Part shown: one piece after another, positions 8,385 through 16,696 of the stretch
Position numbering within the stretch: position 1 is the stretch's first letter
Layout: every line of letters starts with the position of its first letter
DNA from: Neobacillus bataviensis
GTDB lineage: Bacteria > Bacillota > Bacilli > Bacillales_B > DSM-18226
Assembly: GCF_019969725.1 (NCBI RefSeq)
Contig: NZ_JAHXYW010000015.1
Span: 56,316-120,315 of the forward strand
Direction of reading: 5' to 3'
Length of the DNA: 64,000 nt
Program-made: the position numbers and the translations under genes
Notes under the pieces: model-generated
What the model saw: the letters and a program-made list of their open reading frames with translations, nothing else
Databases searched by the model: none
What the model was told of the DNA's origin: nothing

Positions 8385-9746
8385 ATGAAAGTAGTAAAGT
8401 TTGGCGGATCATCTTTAGCATCCGGAAAGCAGATTGAAAAAGTATTTCAAATTGTCATAGCTGACGCTGAGCGGAAAGTGGTCGTTGTATCAGCTCCCGG
8501 TAAAAGATTTTCTGAGGATCATAAGGTAACGGATTTATTAATAGAATGTGCAGAACTCAGCTTACTCAATATGGATCCAAAAGAAAAATTTGACGCTGTT
8601 ATCGAAAGATATTCATCCATTGCAGAGGAATTAGCACTCGGGGATGAGATCATTCATGAAATTCAAAACGATTTGATAGAAAGGCTGAATGGGAACAAAA
8701 GTAGGCCTGACCGGTTTATGGATAGGCTTAAAGCAAGTGGTGAAGATAATAATGCCAAATTGGTGGCTGCCTACTTCCGTAAGCGGGGAGTCGATGCCTC
8801 ATATATCGACCCGAAGGAAGCTGGACTTTTAGTAAGTGATGAACCTGGAAATGCTCAAGTTTTAACAGAGTCGTACAATCGCTTATTTTCACTCCATGAA
8901 CGCCCTGGCATTTTGATTTTTCCTGGCTTTTTTGGCTATAGCAGGGAAGGAGAAGTTTTTACGTTTTCACGAAGCGGCTCTGATATTACCGGATCAATCC
9001 TTGCTAACGCGCTAAAAGCGGATTTATATGAAAATTTCACCGATGTAGATGCGGTTTATTCCGTTAATCCTAATATTATTACAAAACCAAAAGAAATTAA
9101 AGAATTAACCTACCGGGAAATGCGAGAGCTTTCGTATGCGGGCTTTACCGTTCTGCATGATGAAGCCCTTGTCCCAGCTTTCCGTGCGGGAATTCCGGTT
9201 CATATCAAGAATACGAACAATCCTGCTGCTCCTGGGACCAGAATTGTGTCTGATCGAAAAAATACAAATGGGCCGGTAATTGGTATTGCCAGTGATCAAG
9301 GTTTTTGCAGCATTTATGTGAGTAAATACTTAATGAACAGGGAAGTTGGTTTTGGTCGTAAGCTTTTAGGTATATTAGAAGATTTCGGCTTATCATATGA
9401 GCATACACCATCAGGAATTGATGATGTATCTGTCATCTTGCGAGAAAGCCAGATGGATCCTATTATGGAAAGAGAAATAAAAGACCGTATTATGACAGAG
9501 CTTCATGCAGATGAAGTGAAAATTGAGCATAGCCTCGCTCTTATTATGGTTGTTGGCGAAGGCATGAGACATAATGTGGGTACAATGGCTCGAGCCTCTA
9601 AAGCGTTAGCGAAGGCACATGTTAATATTGAAATGATTAACCAAGGATCCTCTGAAGTCAGCATGATGTTTGGTGTAAAACAAGTAGATGAAAAAAGAGC
9701 TGTTGCAGCATTGTACGAAGAGTTTTTTGCTGCTGTCACGGTATAA
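8385..9746 (+). CDS. aspartate kinase (YclM/ThrD class, aspartokinase III)
   Basis: Phosphorylates aspartate, the first step to lysine, threonine, methionine and diaminopimelate. The amino-acid kinase domain occupies the first ~290 residues, with KFGGSSLASG at the N-terminus and SRSGSDITGSILA near 206. A C-terminal ACT pair follows (GVSSEVSMMFGV-like segment near 425). At about 453 aa it is longer than the DapG and LysC isozymes and fits the monofunctional YclM type. AGGGAG at 8371-8376 favours the ATG at 8385 over 8382. A strong terminator follows; the gene is monocistronic. Confidence 0.88.
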   Translation: MKVVKFGGSSLASGKQIEKVFQIVIADAERKVVVVSAPGKRFSEDHKVTDLLIECAELSLLNMDPKEKFDAVIERYSSIAEELALGDEIIHEIQNDLIERLNGNKSRPDRFMDRLKASGEDNNAKLVAAYFRKRGVDASYIDPKEAGLLVSDEPGNAQVLTESYNRLFSLHERPGILIFPGFFGYSREGEVFTFSRSGSDITGSILANALKADLYENFTDVDAVYSVNPNIITKPKEIKELTYREMRELSYAGFTVLHDEALVPAFRAGIPVHIKNTNNPAAPGTRIVSDRKNTNGPVIGIASDQGFCSIYVSKYLMNREVGFGRKLLGILEDFGLSYEHTPSGIDDVSVILRESQMDPIMEREIKDRIMTELHADEVKIEHSLALIMVVGEGMRHNVGTMARASKALAKAHVNIEMINQGSSEVSMMFGVKQVDEKRAVAALYEEFFAAVTV

Positions 9747-9751
9747 TAGGT

Positions 9752-9795
9752 AAAAAGTAGTTCTTAATTCCTTTTAATTAAGAACTACTTTTTTT
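9752..9795 (+). terminator. terminator after aspartokinase
   Basis: AAGTAGTTCTTAATT pairs with AATTAAGAACTACTT, followed by TTTTT. Confidence 0.9.
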
Positions 9796-9848
9796 GTCTC
9801 TATAGGGCGAAATTTAAATAGTATAAAATTTAATTGTGTGCTATCATT

Positions 9849-9866
9849 ATACCAACCGGTTAGTAT
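9849..9866 (+). promoter_or_regulatory. 18-bp palindrome, probable repressor operator
   Basis: ATACCAACCGGTTAGTAT is palindromic apart from one mismatched pair and lies 24 bp before the quinone oxidoreductase start codon. The core AACCGGTT and size resemble operators of TetR-family repressors; no such regulator gene is present in this window. Confidence 0.5.
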
Positions 9867-9889
9867 TCTAAAATAAAGGAGACTTTTTA

Positions 9890-10864
9890 ATGAAAGCGAT
9901 TCAATTTAAAGAATATGGAAAACCTGATGTTTTACAGTTTGTCGATGTACCCTTACCAGAATTAAGGTCCAGAAATGTTTTGGTAAAGGTAAAAGCTGCG
10001 GGAGTGAACTTTGCGGATACTGCCCGCAGATATGGCCAATATTTAGCGAAAACTCCTCTACCTTATGTTCCAGGAGCGGAAGTAGCGGGTGTCATCACAG
10101 AGGTTGCGGCAGATGTCACGGACTTTAAGATTGGCGATCGGGTAGTCGCATTAACAGATGATGGAGGATATGCAGAGTACATTGCACTTCATGAATCCCA
10201 GTTAGTAAAGATACCGGAATCAGTCGATTTCAATCAGGCTGCTTCCATTTTAGGTCAGGGAATTTCGGCATATTTCATCTTAAAATCTTCTGGCCAAATC
10301 CAAAAAGGTGACACCGTACTGGTGCATGCTGCAGCAGGTGGTGTGGGTACATTTGCGGTGCAATTAGCAAAGATAATGGGCGCAGGCAAGGTCATTGCCA
10401 CAGCCAGCAGCAAGGAAAAGCTTGATCTTGCTTTTTCTCTTGGGGCTGATGTTGGAATTAATTACACTGAAGAAAATTGGCATAAGCAAGTTTTAGCTGT
10501 CACAGGTGGCAAAGGGGTCGATGTTGCTCTTGAGATGGTTGGCGGCGACATTTTTAAAAATACTTTGAAATGTATGGCGGTAAATAGCAGACTTGTCATT
10601 TATGGCCGTGCTGGCGGGCAGGAAACAAAATTCGATCCAGCTATCCTCATGCAGCGAAATGTAAGTGTTGTCGGTTTTTGGCTTGTTCATTTTCTGAAAG
10701 ATTCAAAAGCATATAAAAATAGTGTAAGAGATTTATTGAATTATATTGGCGAAGGTAAATTAAAATTAATAATAGGCAAAACCTTTGCTTTGGAAGATGC
10801 GAAATTGGCACACGAACTGTTAGAAGGTCGTCAAACAATCGGGAAACTTATTTTAAATCCTTAA
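9890..10864 (+). CDS. NAD(P)H:quinone oxidoreductase, zinc-free MDR family
   Basis: Medium-chain dehydrogenase/reductase of 324 aa. The N-terminal GroES-like domain has the family segment VPGAEVAGVI near residue 62. The Rossmann domain has VLVHAAAGGVGTFAVQLAK near residue 144. The structural and catalytic zinc cysteines of alcohol dehydrogenases are absent, as in quinone oxidoreductases (QOR). The exact substrate is unknown. The start follows AAAGGAGA. It probably forms an operon with the molybdopterin enzyme 24 nt downstream, and the palindrome just upstream suggests repressor control. Confidence 0.85.
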   Translation: MKAIQFKEYGKPDVLQFVDVPLPELRSRNVLVKVKAAGVNFADTARRYGQYLAKTPLPYVPGAEVAGVITEVAADVTDFKIGDRVVALTDDGGYAEYIALHESQLVKIPESVDFNQAASILGQGISAYFILKSSGQIQKGDTVLVHAAAGGVGTFAVQLAKIMGAGKVIATASSKEKLDLAFSLGADVGINYTEENWHKQVLAVTGGKGVDVALEMVGGDIFKNTLKCMAVNSRLVIYGRAGGQETKFDPAILMQRNVSVVGFWLVHFLKDSKAYKNSVRDLLNYIGEGKLKLIIGKTFALEDAKLAHELLEGRQTIGKLILNP

Positions 10865-10888
10865 TAAGCCTCAGGGGAGGAATTGCGG

Positions 10889-13132
10889 TTGATTTTGAAT
10901 GAACTGGAAACAAAAATAAACTTTCGTACATGCCCATTGTGCGAAGCGACATGCGGCCTGGAAATTCATACGAAGGGACAAGAGGTTGTCCACATTAAGG
11001 GGGATAAACTGGATCCGTTTAGTAAGGGGTATTTATGCCCAAAGGGTTTCAGTGTCAAGGAACTTCATGCTGACCCTGACCGAATCCGAAAACCGATGAT
11101 TCGCCGTGGTTCAGATTGGCAGGAAGTTTCTTGGGACGAAGCCTTTTTAGAAGTTAGAAAAGGACTGCAAACGATTATTAAAGAGCATGGAAGGAACTCC
11201 GTCGCCGTATATTTAGGAAACCCTTCAGTTCATAATTTGGGGAACATGTTATATGCGCCAACATTTTTACGGGCATTAGGGAGCCGGAATATATATTCTG
11301 CCAGTACGCTTGACCAGATTCCGAAGCAGCTTTCCTCTGAAATGATGTTTGGAAGTGATGCAAATCTTCCTATCCCTGACATTGATCATACAAATTATTT
11401 TTTAATGATTGGGGCTAATCCGCTTGCTTCAAATGGAAGTTTAATGACTGCACCTAATATGAGAGCTAGGTTGAGGGCTCTCCGGGACCGGGGCGGTAAG
11501 TTAGTTGTCATCGATCCAGTACGGACCGTGACTGCCAAACAGGCGGATGAACATCATTTTATCCGACCTGGAACGGATGCTTTTTTCCTGTTTGCCTTGA
11601 TTAATACTCTTTTTGAGGAAGATTTAGTATCACCGGGGAAACTGGTTCATCTTATAAACGGTCTAGAGGAAATTAAATCCCTATCCCAGGATTTTTCACC
11701 AGAGGTGGCAGCAGCTAAATGCGGTATATCTGCTACTGAAATTCGCAGGATTGCCCACGAGCTGGCCGCCTCGTCTAAAGCCATTGTTTACGGAAGAATG
11801 GGCACCTGTACACAGCCCTTCGGAACGATGAACAGTTGGCTTGTAGATGTATTGAACGTTTTAACTGGGAACTTGGACCGTCAAGGTGGTGTGATGTTCC
11901 CTACCCCTGCGACTAGACGTGCTTCCTCGAAAAAAGTCAACTCAATCCGGTATAATCGATATCAAAGCCGGATTAGCAGCATGCCAGAGGTCTTGGGAGA
12001 GCTTCCAGTCTCATGCATGGCGGAAGAAATGGAAACGGAAGGACACGGACAAATTAAAGGATTCATTTGTGTGGCCGGAAATCCAACCCTATCGGCACCA
12101 AATAGTAAGCGTCTGCAGGCGGCTCTTGAGAAAGTGGATTTCATGGTCAGTGTTGACTGTTACATGAATGAAACGTCAAGACTTGCAAATGTGCTGCTGC
12201 CAGTTCCTTCACCATTAGAACATTCGCATTATGATATTGCCTTTTATAATCTTGCTATAAGAAATATAGCACATTATTCAAAGCCTGTTTTTGACCTGCC
12301 TTCAGAACAATTAGATGACTGGCAGATACTTCTGCATTTAGCTGCAGCAGTAAGTGAACAAAATTTAGTTGGCGATCCTCTCACTTTATTGGATGATTAT
12401 ACTATAGGTGAAAGGATTAAACATGAATTAAAAAATGAAAATTCGCCTATTTATGGACGGGATGCAGTTGAGATTTTTTCATTCCTAAAAGATAGAAAAG
12501 GACCAGAGCGGTTACTTGATTTTTATCTTCGTATAGGGCCGTACGGAGATCATTTTGGGAAAAATCCGGATGGGCTTAGCTTGTCTGTACTTGAGGTAAA
12601 TCCGCATGGAATGGACTTTGGCGCAATGAAGCCCAGAATCACCGAAATTCTGCAAACTCCATCTGGGAAAATTGAATTGGCACCTTCAATTTTAGTGAAG
12701 GATGTTAAGCGCTTAAAACAGTCGCTTAAGTCTGAATCGAATCCTCTCGTTTTAGTTGGCAGGCGGGATTTGCGAAGCAATAACTCCTGGTTGCACAATT
12801 TGCCAGTATTGGTAAAAGGAGAAGACCGTTGTACGCTTTGGATTCATTCCAGTGATGCAAATCGTTTTGGTATAGGGAAGGGAGAAAGGGCATTACTCAA
12901 ATCCCGAACAGGTAAAATTGAAGTGCCTGTCGAAATTACAGACGATATCATGCCAGGTACGGTAAGTTTGCCGCACGGATGGGGACATAGTCATACAGGT
13001 ACACGACTTGGCGTCGCATGTGAGCATCCAGGTGTGAATGTCAATTTATTGACGGATGAACAAGAACTTGATCCTATTTCAGGAAATGCGGTACTTAATG
13101 GTGTTCCAGTATCCATTGAAAAGATTGGATAA
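10889..13132 (+). CDS. molybdopterin-dependent oxidoreductase (formate dehydrogenase-like family)
   Basis: Enzyme of about 747 aa of the DMSO-reductase superfamily. An N-terminal 4Fe-4S motif is visible: CPLCEATC followed by Cys in GYLCPKGF. Then come the molybdopterin domain (VIDPVRTVTAKQADEHHFIRPGTDAF) and a C-terminal dinucleotide-binding domain (LPHGWGHSHTGTR, VNVNLLTD). There is no signal peptide or Tat motif, so it is cytoplasmic. The region where formate dehydrogenases carry Sec/Cys reads YSASTLDQ, so the molybdenum ligand may be different. It resembles the uncharacterised YoaE/YyaE group. The start is set at TTG 10889, 8 nt after GGGGAGG; the upstream in-frame TTG 10883 is too close to it. 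Confidence 0.85.
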   Translation: MILNELETKINFRTCPLCEATCGLEIHTKGQEVVHIKGDKLDPFSKGYLCPKGFSVKELHADPDRIRKPMIRRGSDWQEVSWDEAFLEVRKGLQTIIKEHGRNSVAVYLGNPSVHNLGNMLYAPTFLRALGSRNIYSASTLDQIPKQLSSEMMFGSDANLPIPDIDHTNYFLMIGANPLASNGSLMTAPNMRARLRALRDRGGKLVVIDPVRTVTAKQADEHHFIRPGTDAFFLFALINTLFEEDLVSPGKLVHLINGLEEIKSLSQDFSPEVAAAKCGISATEIRRIAHELAASSKAIVYGRMGTCTQPFGTMNSWLVDVLNVLTGNLDRQGGVMFPTPATRRASSKKVNSIRYNRYQSRISSMPEVLGELPVSCMAEEMETEGHGQIKGFICVAGNPTLSAPNSKRLQAALEKVDFMVSVDCYMNETSRLANVLLPVPSPLEHSHYDIAFYNLAIRNIAHYSKPVFDLPSEQLDDWQILLHLAAAVSEQNLVGDPLTLLDDYTIGERIKHELKNENSPIYGRDAVEIFSFLKDRKGPERLLDFYLRIGPYGDHFGKNPDGLSLSVLEVNPHGMDFGAMKPRITEILQTPSGKIELAPSILVKDVKRLKQSLKSESNPLVLVGRRDLRSNNSWLHNLPVLVKGEDRCTLWIHSSDANRFGIGKGERALLKSRTGKIEVPVEITDDIMPGTVSLPHGWGHSHTGTRLGVACEHPGVNVNLLTDEQELDPISGNAVLNGVPVSIEKIG

Positions 13133-13148
13133 GAATACCGACTCAAAT

Positions 13149-13177
13149 AAAAGAGGCTCGGAGAAAGAGCCTCTTTT
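13149..13177 (+). terminator. bidirectional terminator between convergent genes
   Basis: AAAAGAGGCTC pairs with GAGCCTCTTTT; serves the oxidoreductase (+) and the DUF2238 gene (-). Confidence 0.85.
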
Positions 13178-13751
13178 ACCCTTTCTTTAATTTAATTCTC
13201 GTCCGAACCCCCGCCCAAATGGCGATGGCGAGACCTCCTGCCGTATCGGCAATTAAATCAGTCATCGTATCTTTGTTACCTCCGCCTTGTAAGGTCATGT
13301 CAAAAAATTGGTCAGAGCTAAATTCATATACCTCCCACAAAACACCGCCTAGTGCAGCGAACGATAAAGTGAATAAAAAGACAAACCACGGCGATATTTC
13401 ATCCCCTGCATTCCGATGGATTAATCTTTCATACAAGGCGATACCTGAAAAAGCAAGGATCGCACCGCTGACAAAATGCATAAAAGTATCCCACCAGCCA
13501 AGCCCATACCAGCCTCGAATCGATCCTAAATATTGTGAGCCGATTAAAAAAATTAAATAGGAGATGACGATTGGCAAATTAAATTGCAGCTTTGTAAAAA
13601 GCGCCAGCAAAAGAGGGACGGCCCCGCAAACAATACCGCCTATGGCAACAGTTGATTTGAAGGATACGTCATTTTTATAATAATAAAATGCTAAAATTGC
13701 CATGAAAACTACATACAATCCACTTAAAAGAATAACGAGCTTCCGATTCAT
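13176..13751 (-). CDS. DUF2238-like (YjdF-type) membrane protein, copy 1
   Basis: A 191-aa membrane protein with six predicted hydrophobic segments. The family motifs are visible: WWDTFMHFVSG near residue 84, GGVLWEVYEFSSD near 134, and the DTMTDLIADTAGG loop near 162. These conserved charged residues in membrane segments are typical of the DUF2238 family, whose function is unknown. It follows a paralogue by 17 nt, with the same motif order, so the pair arose by tandem duplication. The start follows GGGGGATT. Confidence 0.75.
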   Translation of the reverse strand: MNRKLVILLSGLYVVFMAILAFYYYKNDVSFKSTVAIGGIVCGAVPLLLALFTKLQFNLPIVISYLIFLIGSQYLGSIRGWYGLGWWDTFMHFVSGAILAFSGIALYERLIHRNAGDEISPWFVFLFTLSFAALGGVLWEVYEFSSDQFFDMTLQGGGNKDTMTDLIADTAGGLAIAIWAGVRTRIKLKKG

Positions 13752-13768
13752 TCAGGAATCCCCCAGTT

Positions 13769-14335
13769 TTAAACTTTTTGTTTTCTAGCACCCGAGTAAA
13801 TAGCGATAAGGAGACCACCGGCACAGCCACACAATAAATCATACATTGTGTCCGTATTGCCACCTCGCTGCATCGTATGGGTAAACGTTAAGTCCCCGAG
13901 AAATTCATAAATTTCCCATATCAGACTTGAAAAAACTGCAAGTGAGAGAACGAACAGAAAAAGCATGGCAGCCGAAACGCCGCTGCGGACGTTCTCCGGT
14001 ATTAAACGTTTATATAGAGCAATCCCAACAACCCCAATATAAATCGCTTTAAAAAAATGAAGAGTAGAATCCCACCATTTGTAGTGCAAATAAAAGCTTG
14101 AGATTGATCCCAGAAATAAGGAACAAAATAAAAAAATAAAATAGCTGATAATGATTGGAATATTAAAGGGGTTATTTTTCAACCGTAATAAAAAAAGCGG
14201 TAAGGCGCTGACCAAAACTCCGCCTAGTGCAACCTGCCATCGAGAGGTATCACCCTTTAAAAGGTAATATATGAATAAGACAGTCATAAAAATAATAAAT
14301 GCCGAGCTTAAAATGATAATTAATTTTCGCATCAT
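13769..14335 (-). CDS. DUF2238-like membrane protein, copy 2
   Basis: A 188-aa membrane protein that aligns along its full length with its downstream neighbour (KWWDSTLHFFKA, SSLIWEIYEFLGD, NTDTMYDLLCGCAGG). The conserved Trp, Asp, His, Glu and Asp positions are kept although overall identity looks only moderate, so the duplication is old. It is the first gene of the two-gene unit and is divergent from the GntR-RCK_C regulator, sharing a 148-bp intergenic region that contains an 8-bp inverted repeat. Confidence 0.75.
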   Translation of the reverse strand: MMRKLIIILSSAFIIFMTVLFIYYLLKGDTSRWQVALGGVLVSALPLFLLRLKNNPFNIPIIISYFIFLFCSLFLGSISSFYLHYKWWDSTLHFFKAIYIGVVGIALYKRLIPENVRSGVSAAMLFLFVLSLAVFSSLIWEIYEFLGDLTFTHTMQRGGNTDTMYDLLCGCAGGLLIAIYSGARKQKV

Positions 14336-14389
14336 GATTTCATCCTATTCTAATGAATTCCTTAAAATTATGTCCAAACTTAAGAAAAT

Positions 14390-14415
14390 AAGTCTAAAAT
14401 AGTGATATTAGACTT
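14390..14415 (+). promoter_or_regulatory. perfect 8-bp inverted repeat between divergent genes
   Basis: AAGTCTAA, 10-bp spacer, TTAGACTT. Located between the DUF2238 pair and the BusR-like regulator; candidate operator for one or both. It does not match the bipartite motif found at the transporter promoter. Confidence 0.45.
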
Positions 14416-14483
14416 TTGTTAGAAGGAGTATATGTATAAAATAAGAAAGGAAATTCTTTTAGACGAAACGTGGCGGTGTTTTT

Positions 14484-15101
14484 ATGCAAAGGGCACAAAT
14501 CCCAACATATGAGCGGATTGCAATTGATTTAGCAAATAGAATTTATGATGGTGAATTTAAAGTCGGAGAAAAAATTCACGGTAGGTCGACACTGGCAAGT
14601 GAATATAAAGTTTCTCCGGAAACTGTCAGACGTGCAATTAAGATATTAGAGGATGTCGATATTGTTCAGTCGGCTAAAGGCAGCGGAATTGTGATCGCAT
14701 CCAAAGAGAATGCCATCAAATATATTCATCGATTTTCCAATTTAGCAAGCATTAAAGATTTAGAAAAAGAAATGAATAGTATAATTTCGGAAAGAGATAG
14801 GCTTGACGAGTTGATGCTGGAAACTCTTAGAAAAATAATGGATTACTCAGGTAAGCTTAGGCATACAAATCCATTGGCCCCAATAGAGGTAGAGGTTTTT
14901 CCAGACTGCAGCCATATAGGTAAAACGATTTCCGAAGTGAAGTTTTGGCAAAATACCGGCGGTACCGTTATCGGTATGAAACGAAACGGAGAAATGATCA
15001 TCTCACCAGGTCCATATGCCTTAATTATAGAAGGAGATGTGCTGCTAGTAATAGGTGATGATAAAACTTATGACAGAGTTTTGCATTTTTTAAAGGAATA
15101 A
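14484..15101 (+). CDS. GntR/RCK_C regulator, BusR type
   Basis: A 205-aa transcription factor with an N-terminal GntR winged helix (residues 1-75; ASEYKVSPETVRRAIKILED is the recognition region). A short coiled coil follows (about 90-120), then a C-terminal RCK_C/TrkA-C domain (about 130-205; IGKTISEVKFWQNTGGTVIG, ALIIEGDVLLVIGD). This combination is that of BusR of streptococci and lactococci, which binds c-di-AMP through RCK_C and represses the BusA betaine importer. The same transporter type lies next to it here, convergent, with a BusR-like bipartite operator at its promoter. c-di-AMP binding is therefore a strong inference, not seen directly. The start follows GGCGGTG. Confidence 0.85.
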   Translation: MQRAQIPTYERIAIDLANRIYDGEFKVGEKIHGRSTLASEYKVSPETVRRAIKILEDVDIVQSAKGSGIVIASKENAIKYIHRFSNLASIKDLEKEMNSIISERDRLDELMLETLRKIMDYSGKLRHTNPLAPIEVEVFPDCSHIGKTISEVKFWQNTGGTVIGMKRNGEMIISPGPYALIIEGDVLLVIGDDKTYDRVLHFLKE

Positions 15102-15135
15102 AATAAGCCAGTTTCCTCGGAAACTGGCTTATTTT
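15100..15135 (+). terminator. bidirectional terminator between regulator and transporter
   Basis: AAAATAAGCCAGTTTCC pairs perfectly with GGAAACTGGCTTATTTT around a 2-nt gap; T-runs on both strands. Confidence 0.9.
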
Positions 15136-15139
15136 CGGT

Positions 15140-16696
15140 TTATTGAATTAATCCTTCTTTTTTCAAAAACTCTTTTGCTACCTTTGCTGGAGACTGTTTC
15201 AGACTATCAACCTTATAGTTAAGCTGACGCATTTTGTCATCAGTTAATTTACCCGCAAGCGAATTGAGGGCTTTTTTCAATTCAGGATGTTCCTTTAATG
15301 TTTCTTGCTTAACTATTGGCACCGCATAGTAAGGCGGGAAGAAATTTTTATCATCCTTTAGAACTTTTAAATGAAAGGCCTCAAGTAAACCGTCAGTGGA
15401 AAACGCATCAATAACATCACTTTTATGATTATCTAGGGCTGTATAGCGCAGACCCCCGTCAACAGCTTTCACATCTTTAAAATTCATATTATATTTTTGA
15501 GAAAGTCCAATCAAACCATCATCACGATTTGGAAATTCAAGTGTAGGACCTAATATTAAGCCATTGCTGACTTTCGCTAAATCAGAAATCGTATTTAACC
15601 CATACTGTTTAGCGGTGTCTTGGCGAACAGCCAATGCGTAAGTGTTATTAAATCCGAGCGGTTTTAATTGTTCAATCCCATATTTTTTAATAAATTCTTT
15701 TTGGACAATATTATAGACCTGCTCAGGATCATTTTTGGGCGGCTGCTTTAAAATATTAACCAACCCAGTTCCGGTATATTCGACGTATACATCGATGTCC
15801 CCTTTATTCAGGGCGCTAAAGGCTACCTGAGAGCCCCCTAAATTAAGCTTTCTTTCTACTTTAAGATCCGTCTTGTCTTCAATCAAATCAGCCAGCATAT
15901 TTCCTAAAATTAATTGTTCACTAAAATTTTTCGAGCCAATCACAATTTTATCCTCAGTATTGGCCTTTGCATAAATTGAAAAGGCTCCGGCAGTAACAAG
16001 CAGAACGGAAGCAATACCAATCACCCATCGTTTGGTCTGCTTACCTGAAGACTTTGAGGACCGTTGCTTGCTTGTATACGAAAGTGCCGATTCCATTTTA
16101 CCCACAAGAAAGTCAATCAGAAGTGCCAGAATACACGCAGGGATGGCTCCTGCTAAAATCATGTTATTATCAACGGTTTGCACCCCTGAAAAAACGAGGT
16201 AACCAAGTCCTCCGGCGCCGACGAAAGCAGCGATGGTCATTAATCCAACAGCGGTTACCGCTGAAATTCTGATACCCGCCATAATCATCGGGAAGGCAAG
16301 TGGCAATTGCACTTTTCTCATTGTTTGACCTTTGGTCAGACCGATACCTTTGGCGGCTTCCAGAATATCCCTATCAATATTAGTTAAGCCTGTATAAGTG
16401 TTTTTTACAATTGGAAGCAGTGAATAAAGAACGACCATGATAATTGCGGGCGTGCTTCCGATACCAATAAAAGGAATCAAGAATCCGAGTAAAGCCAAGC
16501 TTGGTACAGCTTGAATAACATTTGTCGTCCCAATAACCGGCTTAGAAAGCTTTGGTTCTCTGGAAATAAGAATTCCAAGCGGAATACCTACCACAATCGC
16601 GATTAATACGGAAACAATACTTAAATAAAGATGCTGTCCTAGTAAACTGAAAATCTGCTGATAATTAGACGATATATAATTTAAGAAATTACTCAT
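15140..16696 (-). CDS. opuFB: osmolyte ABC transporter permease fused to substrate-binding protein (OpuFB-like)
   Basis: A 518-aa fusion. Residues 1-210 form an ABC permease with about five or six membrane segments and the EAA loop (DILEAAKGIGLTKGQTMRKV). A further membrane anchor near 222-242 leads to a secreted type II binding domain (250-518) beginning IVIGSKNFSEQLILGN, typical of betaine/choline-binding OpuC/ProX-like proteins. Such permease-binding protein fusions are found in BusAB and in OpuF of Bacillus species, which import glycine betaine and related compatible solutes. The tethered domain means no separate lipoprotein is needed. Its start overlaps the stop of the ATPase gene by one base, so translation is coupled. 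Confidence 0.88.
   Translation of the reverse strand: MSNFLNYISSNYQQIFSLLGQHLYLSIVSVLIAIVVGIPLGILISREPKLSKPVIGTTNVIQAVPSLALLGFLIPFIGIGSTPAIIMVVLYSLLPIVKNTYTGLTNIDRDILEAAKGIGLTKGQTMRKVQLPLAFPMIMAGIRISAVTAVGLMTIAAFVGAGGLGYLVFSGVQTVDNNMILAGAIPACILALLIDFLVGKMESALSYTSKQRSSKSSGKQTKRWVIGIASVLLVTAGAFSIYAKANTEDKIVIGSKNFSEQLILGNMLADLIEDKTDLKVERKLNLGGSQVAFSALNKGDIDVYVEYTGTGLVNILKQPPKNDPEQVYNIVQKEFIKKYGIEQLKPLGFNNTYALAVRQDTAKQYGLNTISDLAKVSNGLILGPTLEFPNRDDGLIGLSQKYNMNFKDVKAVDGGLRYTALDNHKSDVIDAFSTDGLLEAFHLKVLKDDKNFFPPYYAVPIVKQETLKEHPELKKALNSLAGKLTDDKMRQLNYKVDSLKQSPAKVAKEFLKKEGLIQ

Noticed and set aside
13675..13863. 62-codon ORF between the two DUF2238 genes
   Set aside because: Out of frame with both genes and overlapping their ends; no ribosome binding site.
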